From: a virus
DNA length: 38,735 nucleotides
Reading direction: 5' to 3' (one strand)
IMG/VR virus record: IMGVR_UViG_3300025815_000030
Span: 1-38,735 of that record
This document shows positions 1 to 5,443 of this stretch, piece by piece. The notes below the pieces were generated by a model. It was not told the origin of the DNA. It did no database searches and saw nothing but the letters and a program-made list of their open reading frames with translations. The position numbers and the translations under genes were made by a program. The stretch's first letter is position 1; every line of letters starts with the position of its first letter.

Positions 1-2
1 CC

Positions 3-167
3 TCACCGAACGTGAACAATTTGAATCTTTGGCAGCCACCTACATTGCATCTCAAGGCGGGAACAAAGGTTCAGACAGTGGAGGGAATCTATCAAGCCCA
101 GACAAATGAAGTTTGGCATTCTGATAAACGCTTTCGCGAACTAGAGCGAAAGGTTTACAACAATTGA
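3..167 (+). CDS. C-terminal end of an unidentified protein (5' truncated by window edge)
   Basis: An open frame runs from the window edge to TGA at 165-167 and gives about 54 residues that look protein-like, including AGTKVQTVEGIYQAQ and EVWHSDKRFRELERK. Its stop overlaps the TTG start of the next gene (TTGA), the tight coupling usual in this genome. I do not recognise the family. A competing frame (2-109, ending SSPDK) is also open, so the choice rests on the protein-like sequence and the clean junction with the next gene. No function is inferred. Confidence 0.45.
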   Translation, partial: SPNVNNLNLWQPPTLHLKAGTKVQTVEGIYQAQTNEVWHSDKRFRELERKVYNN

Positions 168-496
168 AATACCGACCAACATCAATCTCTGTTGCTGGTG
201 TTGATTTTCAAATCAAATACTGCAAAATAAGTGAGTATGGTTTGTATGAGTTGGAAGACAAGGTAATCAAGATTCGTAACACTCTCACTGATGAACAGGT
301 ATTTGATACTCTGATGCATGAATGCGTTCATGCTGCTTTTGATATGAGCGGTATTGCATACATGATTGATGATGATCAGAAAGAAGAGGCAATCGTCAGG
401 GCAATAGAGAATCTACTGTTTCCAGTGTATCAGCAAGAATATGAAAAATTCCGCACCGCTAAAAGCAGTGCGGAATTATCCCCTAAGAAGAAGTAA
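164..496 (+). CDS. Small HExxH-motif protein, putative zinc metallopeptidase-like
   Basis: This 110-aa protein carries HECVHA at about residues 52-57, inside a predicted helix (LMHECVHAAFDMSG), the classic HExxH zinc-binding signature. Small single-domain proteins of this kind occur in many phages and are usually annotated as putative metallopeptidases; the substrate is unknown. The TTG start overlaps the previous stop, and an AAAGG sequence lies about 10 nt upstream. The C-terminus ends in PKKK and its stop directly abuts the convergent gene. The 3' end also contains a hairpin that acts as a terminator for the opposite strand. The motif is clear, but whether the protein is an active protease is not. 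Confidence 0.6.
   Translation: MKYRPTSISVAGVDFQIKYCKISEYGLYELEDKVIKIRNTLTDEQVFDTLMHECVHAAFDMSGIAYMIDDDQKEEAIVRAIENLLFPVYQQEYEKFRTAKSSAELSPKKK
443..477 (-). terminator. Rho-independent terminator for the leftward 77-aa gene
   Basis: A perfect 10-bp stem pairs AATTCCGCAC (447-456) with GTGCGGAATT (468-477) around an 11-nt loop. Read on the minus strand it is followed by a run of T (443-448). It lies inside the 3' end of the opposing rightward gene, so the two convergent genes share this DNA. Confidence 0.75.
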
Positions 497-730
497 TCAA
501 CCCTTCTTCTTCTTTTCCTTTGGAGCAGGAGCCTCAACGGGCTTTACTCCGGTTTCCTTGGCTTTACCTACGTTAATCGCCAACCAGTCAATACCCTTGT
601 AGACCTTTGCCCAGATAGTGCCTTCCTTTGGTGTAGGTGTGACACTGGCGATAACGGAAGCAATCGTGACGGCAGCGGTGACATATTCAAACCACCCCTT
701 TTCAGTCAAGAATTGAATTACAGTTTCCAT
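497..730 (-). CDS. Small single-span membrane protein, holin-like candidate
   Basis: The 77-aa product has a short N-terminal helix, a hydrophobic segment at about residues 14-31 (FEYVTAAVTIASVIASV), a TPTPKEG turn, an amphipathic stretch (KVYKGIDWLAINVGKAK) and a charged tail ending KEKKKKG. Size, one membrane span and lysine-rich C-terminus fit small phage holin or membrane proteins. The SleB-like lysin in this window is about 4 kb away, so context gives weak support only. The gene is isolated on the minus strand. A late-promoter-like CATAAATA (806-799) lies upstream and a strong terminator downstream, so it appears to be its own transcription unit. Confidence 0.5.
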   Translation of the reverse strand: METVIQFLTEKGWFEYVTAAVTIASVIASVTPTPKEGTIWAKVYKGIDWLAINVGKAKETGVKPVEAPAPKEKKKKG

Positions 731-798
731 ATTACTTTGCTTTCGTTTGTATTGTTAGTGTAGTCATGACATCACTATATACATAATAAATACTTCTT

Positions 799-806
799 TA
801 TTTATG
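799..806 (-). promoter_or_regulatory. T4-type late promoter candidate CATAAATA (leftward)
   Basis: On the minus strand positions 806-799 read CATAAATA, one base from the T4 late consensus TATAAATA. It points to the 77-aa membrane protein and would leave a leader of about 60 nt. It overlaps the ATG of the rightward gene at 804. AATAAATA on the plus strand at 785-792, 11 nt before that ATG, may serve the opposite direction. Confidence 0.4.
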
Positions 807-1358
807 CCAGAAAAAAGAATCGCACATTTGATTGGTAATGGTCCTTCCAAGAAGTTCTTTCGGAATGAGCCTGTTGGTGATGTGTATGGTTGCAACTTTG
901 GGACAGAGGGTATAAAGCACAAGGGTGTATTCATACATGACAAGAGACCTCTTAGGCACATGCAGAATCATAACACCAAACTTCAAGATCCTCTCATTGC
1001 AAGAATCAAATATGAAGCAATGGTGAAACCTTTGGTGATAAAAGGATTGATTGATAAATCGACCTTACGATGGATTCCTGATTCGGTTCGAACAAGAAAC
1101 TCTGGGCACGATGGAATCATCTACCTTCTAGGACATGCTGAAGAGAATTACACTGAACTTCACCTTTGGGGTTTTGATTCTCTGACTCACGGGACAGTTG
1201 AATCAGATTCAAAGGGTAAGATTGATGGTTCGAACCCAAGGCAGAAGATGTTGAAAAGTTGGGTTCATACGTTTGCCAAGATAACTCATAAATTCAAATC
1301 CAAAGGGAAGTCGATCTTCCTTCACCATGATGATATTAAAGTAGAAAAGGTAGCGTAA
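804..1358 (+). CDS. GNGPS-motif glycosyltransferase-like protein
   Basis: The 184-aa protein begins with a Rossmann-like strand and GNGPS loop (AHLIGNGPSKKF), followed by GCNFG and later SGHDGIIYLLG and LHLWGFDSL. This pattern (GNGPS near the N-terminus, then a conserved SGHxGI helix and WGFDS) occurs in DUF115/GT42-like, sialyltransferase-related proteins and in hypothetical proteins of T4-like marine phages. The gene heads a tight cassette (2-nt gap, then a 1-nt overlap) with kdsA last, so a role in surface-glycan modification is a reasonable inference. Donor, acceptor and activity cannot be read from the sequence. Confidence 0.45.
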   Translation: MPEKRIAHLIGNGPSKKFFRNEPVGDVYGCNFGTEGIKHKGVFIHDKRPLRHMQNHNTKLQDPLIARIKYEAMVKPLVIKGLIDKSTLRWIPDSVRTRNSGHDGIIYLLGHAEENYTELHLWGFDSLTHGTVESDSKGKIDGSNPRQKMLKSWVHTFAKITHKFKSKGKSIFLHHDDIKVEKVA

Positions 1359-1359
1359 T

Positions 1360-1611
1360 ATGTCAGACAAAGACTTTTTTGATTTCGGTTTCACGGCAAT
1401 GGATGAGGATGAATTGGATATAGTCCAAAGCGCATCCCAGACTGCTGATGAACTTCAAGAGACTAAAGAGAAACTTGAGAAACTCCATAAGGCAATACTG
1501 CCACTCTTGGCGAATCTTGAAAAGAATCCCACGAAGCCTTACATCTATTGGGCAGATCGCAAGGAGAAGATTCAGCAGTTTCGTAAGCACCTTCAGGGAA
1601 TTGTATCTTGA
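1360..1611 (+). CDS. Small conserved T4-like phage protein, unknown function
   Basis: This 83-aa acidic protein begins MSDKDFFDFGFTAMDEDEL, has a coiled-coil-prone centre (ADELQETKEKLEKLHKAI) and ends with PYIYWADRKEKIQQFRKHL. Small proteins with an acidic FDFGF start and a KPYIYWxxR end occur in T4-like cyanophages, as far as I recall, but I know no function. The start lies 2 nt after the previous stop with AAAGGTAG upstream; the stop overlaps the kdsA ATG by one base. The gene is therefore co-translated with the glycosyltransferase-like protein and KdsA. Confidence 0.65.
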   Translation: MSDKDFFDFGFTAMDEDELDIVQSASQTADELQETKEKLEKLHKAILPLLANLEKNPTKPYIYWADRKEKIQQFRKHLQGIVS

Positions 1612-2381
1612 TGCGAGTCATTGCCGGTCCATGTCAGCATGAGACTCTGGAGATGAGTCTTGAGATTGCAGAGGAGTGCAAACGCATATGCGAAAAGTTT
1701 GATTGCGATTACTTCTTCAAGGCAAGCTATGACAAGGCAAACAGAACCAGTCTTGATTCACCAAGGGGAGTTGGTATCAATAAGACTCTGAGTGACTTTG
1801 GTGAAATCAAAAAAGAACTTGGTGTCAAGATACTCACTGATGTTCATAATATTGAAGAGTCTCGTATGGTAGCGCGTTCTGTGGTAGATGCAATTCAGAT
1901 TCCTGCTTTCCTTTGCCGACAGACTGACCTGATTGTTGAGGCATCATGGAGTCAGAAGATCGTGAACATCAAGAAGGGGCAATTCCTCTCACCGCAAGAT
2001 GTTCGCGGTATCCTGACCAAGACAAAGATTGCAAAGGAGGTTTGGATTACCGAAAGAGGTTCCTCGTTTGGATACAACAATCTGGTGGTGGATTATGCTG
2101 GTATTCAATACATGCTCCAGAACTACGATTGCCCAATCGTCTTTGATGCAACTCACAGTGTTCAGAGACCGGGTGGCAATGGAACCACTAGTTCAGGGAA
2201 TCGTGAGTATGCACCGGGAATGGCAAGGGCAGCAGCAGCAGTTGGGGTGACTGACTTCTTTTTTGAAGTTCATCCTGACCCTGACAATGCCCCTTCGGAC
2301 GGTCCAAACATGGTTTTTTTGGATAAATTTGAAGAAATCCTGAAATCCGTCCACTTTATCGTTAAAAACGGTAGTTTCTAG
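1611..2381 (+). CDS. kdsA: 3-deoxy-D-manno-octulosonate 8-phosphate synthase (KdsA), phage-encoded
   Basis: The 256-aa protein carries the KdsA/DAHP-synthase family motifs in order: IAGPC (residues 4-8), FKASYDKANRTS, DVH, IPAFLCRQTDL, KKGQFLSP, ERGSSFGYNN, FDATHSVQ, REYAPGMARAA, and EVHPDPDNAPSDGPN. KdsA condenses phosphoenolpyruvate with arabinose 5-phosphate to give Kdo-8-phosphate, the precursor of the LPS inner core. Cys8 of the GPC motif, with the downstream His, Glu and Asp, indicates the metal-dependent class II enzyme rather than the E. coli type, which has Asn there. The ATG at 1611 (stop of the previous gene overlaps it, AGGGAA about 10 nt upstream) is preferred over TTG at 1608. 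It is probably an auxiliary metabolic gene supporting or remodelling host LPS during infection. Confidence 0.93.
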   Translation: MRVIAGPCQHETLEMSLEIAEECKRICEKFDCDYFFKASYDKANRTSLDSPRGVGINKTLSDFGEIKKELGVKILTDVHNIEESRMVARSVVDAIQIPAFLCRQTDLIVEASWSQKIVNIKKGQFLSPQDVRGILTKTKIAKEVWITERGSSFGYNNLVVDYAGIQYMLQNYDCPIVFDATHSVQRPGGNGTTSSGNREYAPGMARAAAAVGVTDFFFEVHPDPDNAPSDGPNMVFLDKFEEILKSVHFIVKNGSF

Positions 2382-2382
2382 G

Positions 2383-2445
2383 GTAAAAAAAGTTCAAAAA
2401 AAGTGCTTTTAGGGGTTGACGGGAATCCAGAAATGGTCTAGTATG
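2383..2445 (+). promoter_or_regulatory. Strong sigma70-type promoter with phased A-tract UP element (copy 1)
   Basis: The -35 is TTGACG (2416-2421) and the -10 is TAGTAT (2439-2444), with a 17-bp spacer. Two 7-A tracts, centred about 11 bp apart, lie at 2385-2402 in the UP-element position. The whole 63-bp block recurs at 4318-4380. The predicted start (~2451) is only about 4 nt before the ATG at 2455. Confidence 0.85.
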
Positions 2446-2454
2446 ATTTCCGTA

Positions 2455-2718
2455 ATGAGAAAGCACTACTACCTCACCAATACTGAGCATCAGGATGAAG
2501 CCCAACTGCTTGGATACTCCTTCAATGTTCATGAGAACGGGACTGTCACAGTCAAGACTGAATACACCTGTGATGAATACCAGAATGAATGGGGCGAAGT
2601 CATTGAGATGACCAAGAATGAAGCCCTTAATTTCTGGAAGAAACTCACTGCTGGCGGTTGGTTCGCCTCCCAACCAGAAGTTGACCAAGCAATTTCCGAA
2701 TTACTCTCGGACCACTAG
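2455..2718 (+). CDS. Small protein of unknown function behind a strong early promoter
   Basis: The 87-aa product (starting MRKHYYLTNTEHQDEAQ) has a beta-rich N-terminus (YSFNVHENGTVTVKTEY) and a helical C-terminus (KNEALNFWKKLTAGGW). It contains no motif I recognise. The frame is open further upstream, but that would place the start inside the -35 element at 2416. The ATG at 2455 is the first one downstream of the predicted transcription start, which leaves almost no leader and no Shine-Dalgarno sequence. It may be an early host-takeover protein, judged only from the promoter and size. Confidence 0.75.
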   Translation: MRKHYYLTNTEHQDEAQLLGYSFNVHENGTVTVKTEYTCDEYQNEWGEVIEMTKNEALNFWKKLTAGGWFASQPEVDQAISELLSDH

Positions 2719-2797
2719 TCGCCACATCAATAACTACCTTGATGGAGTGAAGGCAGTGGATATGCACCAAGACCACTTTGACAAATTCTTTGGTTAA
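2681..2797 (+). CDS. Possible very small protein (about 38 aa), overlapping the previous gene
   Basis: A frame open through 2618-2797 reads NYSRTTSRHINNYLDG, then HQDHFDKFFG and TAA at 2795-2797. The TTSRHINxYL pattern resembles the ends of short proteins common in phage genomes. The only start candidates are TTG at 2681 and ATG at 2618, both inside the previous gene; neither has a clear ribosome-binding site. The terminator at 2831 follows closely, consistent with this being the last gene of the unit. The start is uncertain. Confidence 0.4.
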   Translation: MTKQFPNYSRTTSRHINNYLDGVKAVDMHQDHFDKFFG

Positions 2798-2830
2798 TTC
2801 GTCTGTTGGTTGTTAATGTTGTGTCATGTT

Positions 2831-2876
2831 CTCCCGCCCTTGGTTTTTGGTGTTACCAAGGGCGGGAGTTTTCTTT
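2831..2876 (+). terminator. Strong Rho-independent terminator
   Basis: A perfect 13-bp stem pairs CTCCCGCCCTTGG (2831-2843) with CCAAGGGCGGGAG (2856-2868) around a 12-nt loop, followed by TTTTCTTT. It closes the cassette that begins at the 2416 promoter. Confidence 0.92.
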
Positions 2877-2894
2877 ACCTTCACCATGAGGGTG

Positions 2895-2923
2895 TTGACT
2901 TCAAAAATTAACTGTGATAGACT
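2895..2923 (+). promoter_or_regulatory. Sigma70-type promoter of the ParB-like gene
   Basis: The -35 is TTGACT (2895-2900), the spacer 17 bp and the -10 TAGACT (2918-2923). The predicted start (~2930) leaves a leader of about 80 nt, unlike the neighbouring early genes. Confidence 0.8.
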
Positions 2924-2927
2924 CTTT

Positions 2928-2993
2928 TCTGTCGTTAGAAACAAGTGTTTCTGACAGACAAACCACATAACGGCTCGCGAGAAACGTGAAGCC
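2928..2993 (+). promoter_or_regulatory. Structured 5' leader with two hairpins upstream of the ParB-like gene
   Basis: Hairpin 1 pairs TCTGTC + AGAAAC with GTTTCT + GACAGA (2928-2958), 12 bp with a 3-nt bulge and AAGT loop, starting at the predicted mRNA 5' end. Hairpin 2 (2972-2993) pairs GGCTCGCG with CGTG(A)AGCC around AGAAA, using one G-U pair and one bulged A. They may stabilise the mRNA or control translation; nothing identifies a ligand. Confidence 0.55.
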
Positions 2994-3011
2994 ATAACCC
3001 AAAACTAACAT

Positions 3012-4214
3012 ATGAGAAACACAAAAAACATAAGTAAAGAAAGTATCCACGCTGCAAAGACTGCTCATAATAACAAACATTATACAGATGCCGTGAATTC
3101 TGAACTCGCAGATCGCGGCACACGTCTGAAAGTCGAAAGATGGGATGTTCTTGACTATGCTGCCCTTAATAAACTCGAAGAAGTTTCGCTTGGTAATGAA
3201 GACCTTGGTGGTCGAGTTGTTGAACCCATTGCAGTCAAAAAGCTGACGGCGAGCTTGTCGGGGAAGAAGGGGTTTGTTTATGAAGTTGGTTCAACACCAA
3301 TCATTGCTGCTAGTGTCAATGGCAAAGACTACATTGTAGAGGGGCGGCATCGAAGGGAGGCTGCAAAGAAGCTAAATGCATCTTGGCTTGTGGCATATGT
3401 CACCAGAACAGATGGGAATGCACTGAGTGAGGAGGAGATCGAAGAAGCGGCATATGAAGCAAATGATCGCCACCCCCAACTACCAACTAAGCCAAACGAT
3501 ATGCAATCAGATGTTGACAGATTGTTGTCTCTTCATGCCAAGGGTAAGTGGAAGGTTATCGAAGACAGATTCAAGAACAAAAAGGACAGAAAGGAACGGG
3601 ATGATGCTCTTTTCTCCGCGGCAGAAAACTACGTTTATGATAAGATGTGCGGTCGGGAAAAAGACTCCGGTGTTGTCACATCAACGGTGAAGTCTTTTGT
3701 TAGGCAGTCTAAATCTGGTTCCTTATATCAGGTTACCAAAGATGATTCTGGTATGTTCAGAAAAACCACTGCTGCTTATGTTGCAAATGCAATGAACAGT
3801 CAAGATTACCTAACACTGTCCTTTCAAGGTGTTATGCAAGCTCCACGGCTAATCAACAAAGCAAAGAAACAGTTTAATGATAATGGCAATGCCACATTCA
3901 AGGTTGGGTTGTTTGCGAGTCAAGTCCAGTCAAAGTCTCAGGACGATTACATGCGTGAACTCAAGGGATTCATGGATAGTCTTGAATCACTTCAGAAAAC
4001 CGACAATGTTTGTCTCAAGAATAACAATAAGAGCTTCTTTAAGAAGAAGGAAAATCAAAAAGTTGAATTCCCACAATTCAAATTTGATATCGTGATGATT
4101 CCGCAAAGGCGAAACGTCGATGAGGATGCGATTAGCTCCGGTAAGGTTCTGACTCTTGAAGAGTTGGGATATAAAGAGTGGGTTAATAGAAATACTCCCG
4201 TCACGGTGATCTGA
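3012..4214 (+). CDS. ParB/sulfiredoxin-like domain protein, unknown role
   Basis: The 400-aa protein has a ParB N-terminal-type core at about residues 66-130: a strand with PIAV, then PIIAASVNGKDYIVEGRHRR and EAAKKLNASWLVAYV. EGRHRRE (110-116) corresponds to the GxxRRxA box that binds nucleotide or phosphate in ParB/Srx and ParB-type nuclease domains. The remainder is lysine- and glutamine-rich, with no motif I recognise and no obvious ParB helix-turn-helix. Such stand-alone phage proteins are annotated as ParB-like nucleases, but partitioning is not expected in a lytic T4-like phage. It forms its own unit: promoter 2895, structured leader, terminator 4228. It could be a nuclease or a host-DNA/plasmid-directed factor. 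Confidence 0.7.
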   Translation: MRNTKNISKESIHAAKTAHNNKHYTDAVNSELADRGTRLKVERWDVLDYAALNKLEEVSLGNEDLGGRVVEPIAVKKLTASLSGKKGFVYEVGSTPIIAASVNGKDYIVEGRHRREAAKKLNASWLVAYVTRTDGNALSEEEIEEAAYEANDRHPQLPTKPNDMQSDVDRLLSLHAKGKWKVIEDRFKNKKDRKERDDALFSAAENYVYDKMCGREKDSGVVTSTVKSFVRQSKSGSLYQVTKDDSGMFRKTTAAYVANAMNSQDYLTLSFQGVMQAPRLINKAKKQFNDNGNATFKVGLFASQVQSKSQDDYMRELKGFMDSLESLQKTDNVCLKNNNKSFFKKKENQKVEFPQFKFDIVMIPQRRNVDEDAISSGKVLTLEELGYKEWVNRNTPVTVI

Positions 4215-4227
4215 CCTAAACCCACAC

Positions 4228-4279
4228 ACTCTCCCTCATGGTTTTTGCTGCTTTTCGCCATGAGGGAGAGTTTTCTTCT
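4228..4279 (+). terminator. Strong Rho-independent terminator after the ParB-like gene
   Basis: A perfect 14-bp stem pairs ACTCTCCCTCATGG (4228-4241) with CCATGAGGGAGAGT (4258-4271), followed by TTTCTTCTTT. It lies 13 nt after the stop codon. Confidence 0.92.
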
Positions 4280-4317
4280 TTCGTAAGTCGTTGATTACCA
4301 ACACCTTTAACGATAAC

Positions 4318-4380
4318 GTAAAAAAAGTTTAAAAAAAGTGCTCTAGGGGGTTGACAGGATTCATGGGATAGTCTAGTATG
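4318..4380 (+). promoter_or_regulatory. Strong sigma70-type promoter with phased A-tract UP element (copy 2)
   Basis: The -35 is TTGACA (4351-4356), the spacer 17 bp and the -10 TAGTAT (4374-4379), preceded by the same two 7-A tracts and GTGCT sequence as copy 1 at 2383. Only 6 nt separate the -10 from the ATG at 4386, so transcription should start on or beside the A of the start codon. Confidence 0.88.
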
Positions 4381-4385
4381 TTCTC

Positions 4386-4574
4386 ATGGTTAAGCATACG
4401 ATAACTTACTTCAACACTTCAATTTCTCCCTATGCGGAGATCGAACAAGAAGGGGACTCGTTCCTCGTCTTCAACCTTGTCACTGGGCTTCTGTTCGCGA
4501 CTTTCTCAAACTACGACGAAGCGTGGGCTGCTGCTCGTGAAATCTTTCATCGCTATGAAGCGATGGAGGCTTGA
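4386..4574 (+). CDS. Small protein of unknown function on a predicted leaderless mRNA
   Basis: The 62-aa product has a beta-hairpin-like N-terminus (YAEIEQEGDSFLVFNLVTG) followed by a helix (NYDEAWAAAREIFHRYEAM). The pattern is typical of small phage proteins in which a strand pair is followed by 'xYxEAxxxAxxxF', but I assign no family. There is no Shine-Dalgarno sequence. The predicted transcription start coincides with the ATG. Its stop codon overlaps the -35 element of the next promoter (TTGACA at 4571), so the lysin gene has a separate promoter with no gap. Confidence 0.7.
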   Translation: MVKHTITYFNTSISPYAEIEQEGDSFLVFNLVTGLLFATFSNYDEAWAAAREIFHRYEAMEA

Positions 4575-4599
4575 CAGGAATCCAAAAGTAGATTACTCT
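4571..4599 (+). promoter_or_regulatory. Sigma70-type promoter of the lysin gene
   Basis: The -35 is TTGACA (4571-4576), the spacer 17 bp and the -10 TACTCT (4594-4599). The spacer begins GGAATCCA as in the 2416 promoter, which suggests promoter duplication. The ATG at 4609 lies 9 nt beyond the -10. Confidence 0.7.
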
Positions 4600-4608
4600 T
4601 TTACTGTA

Positions 4609-5049
4609 ATGCGAAACATGAAAAAACTTCTTCTTACTCTTATCATGTGCTTCCCAGTCTTTCAATCCCATGCCTTCACTCCTGAAGAGACGGTGGCAAT
4701 CACCATTCTTGCTGAAGCCCGTGGAGAGGGTGAATCCGGTATGTATGCCGTCGCTTGTGTCATCTCTCAAAGAGCGATTGAGCGCAAGATCAGTGCCGAC
4801 AAGGTTTGCACTCAGAAGTGGCAGTTCTCCTGCTGGAATCCCAATGATCCCCAGAAGGGAAAGCTTGGGCGCCTCTTGAATCTCCCCCAAGCAAAGTATG
4901 CCAAGATGCTCGCCAAGAACATCATGAACCTTGACCGTTCCTTTGTTGGTTTTGCAAACCACTATCACACTCATCGTGTTAAGCCTTACTGGAGCAAGGG
5001 CAAGACTCCCGTCAAGGTGTTGGGTAACCACAAATTTTTCAAACTCTAA
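4609..5049 (+). CDS. SleB-type cell wall hydrolase with signal peptide (endolysin candidate)
   Basis: The 146-aa protein starts with a typical signal peptide: MRNMKK, a hydrophobic core LLLTLIMCFPVF, and an SHA|F cleavage site at about residue 22. The mature part begins TPEETVAITILAEARGEGESG, then MYAVACVISQRA, the signature of the Hydrolase_2/SleB family (transglycosylase-like peptidoglycan hydrolases); Glu36 in AEARGEG is the likely catalytic acid. FSCWNPND and GFANHYHT further match the family. Sec-dependent export would let it reach the periplasm without a canonical holin. ATG 4618 is an alternative start. Expression from a sigma70-like promoter rather than a late one is unusual for a lysin, so it might act in another step, such as limited wall remodelling. 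Confidence 0.82.
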   Translation: MRNMKKLLLTLIMCFPVFQSHAFTPEETVAITILAEARGEGESGMYAVACVISQRAIERKISADKVCTQKWQFSCWNPNDPQKGKLGRLLNLPQAKYAKMLAKNIMNLDRSFVGFANHYHTHRVKPYWSKGKTPVKVLGNHKFFKL

Positions 5050-5051
5050 TT

Positions 5052-5405
5052 ATGAAACACAAAAACCTGATCAAACTACTGAAGTCCATCCGTAAGGATA
5101 CCGTGAAACGAAGCGAACTGATTGCGAAAGCAGAGAGTCGAGGAATGGAGGCAAAGGAAATCAAGCCTGCACTACGTGTCCCTGATGCATCTGTTTCCCG
5201 TGGTCAATACAGTGTCCCCAAGATGCTCAAGGCAATGGAATCTGGGTTTGCTGCTCAGAAGCGTGGTCGCAAGGTTGCGAGTCCAGTGAGCAAGTCCAGT
5301 GTTGATGTTGTGAAGGTCTCTAATGACCGGAATCTGGAAGGAACCTTCTATCCATCTCAAAGTGATATTGAGGATGAACTGAGCCTCATGGGAACCTATC
5401 TGTAG
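5052..5405 (+). CDS. Basic protein of unknown function downstream of the lysin
   Basis: The 117-aa product is lysine-rich at the N-terminus (MKHKNLIKLLKSIRKDTVKRSELIAK), with a possible helix-turn-helix-like segment (ESRGMEAKEIKPAL), a basic linker (QKRGRKVASPV) and an acidic C-terminus (SDIEDELSLM). Basic charge suggests nucleic-acid binding, but there is no diagnostic motif. It starts 2 nt after the lysin stop with no Shine-Dalgarno sequence and is presumably transcribed with it. Confidence 0.65.
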   Translation: MKHKNLIKLLKSIRKDTVKRSELIAKAESRGMEAKEIKPALRVPDASVSRGQYSVPKMLKAMESGFAAQKRGRKVASPVSKSSVDVVKVSNDRNLEGTFYPSQSDIEDELSLMGTYL

Positions 5406-5407
5406 GG

Positions 5408-5436
5408 TTGACAACTGGTGAGTAGTTTGCTACTAT
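5408..5436 (+). promoter_or_regulatory. Consensus sigma70-type promoter of the Mom-like gene
   Basis: The -35 is TTGACA (5408-5413), the spacer 17 bp and the -10 TACTAT (5431-5436). The ATG at 5444 lies 7 nt past the -10, again predicting a leaderless mRNA. Confidence 0.88.
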
Positions 5437-5443
5437 TATCTGC

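Noticed and set aside
2-109. Alternative frame at the left edge (LTEREQFESLAATYIASQ ... SSPDK)
   Set aside because: Plausible as a C-terminus, but the overlapping frame ending at 167 reads better and joins the next gene. Not resolved without upstream sequence.
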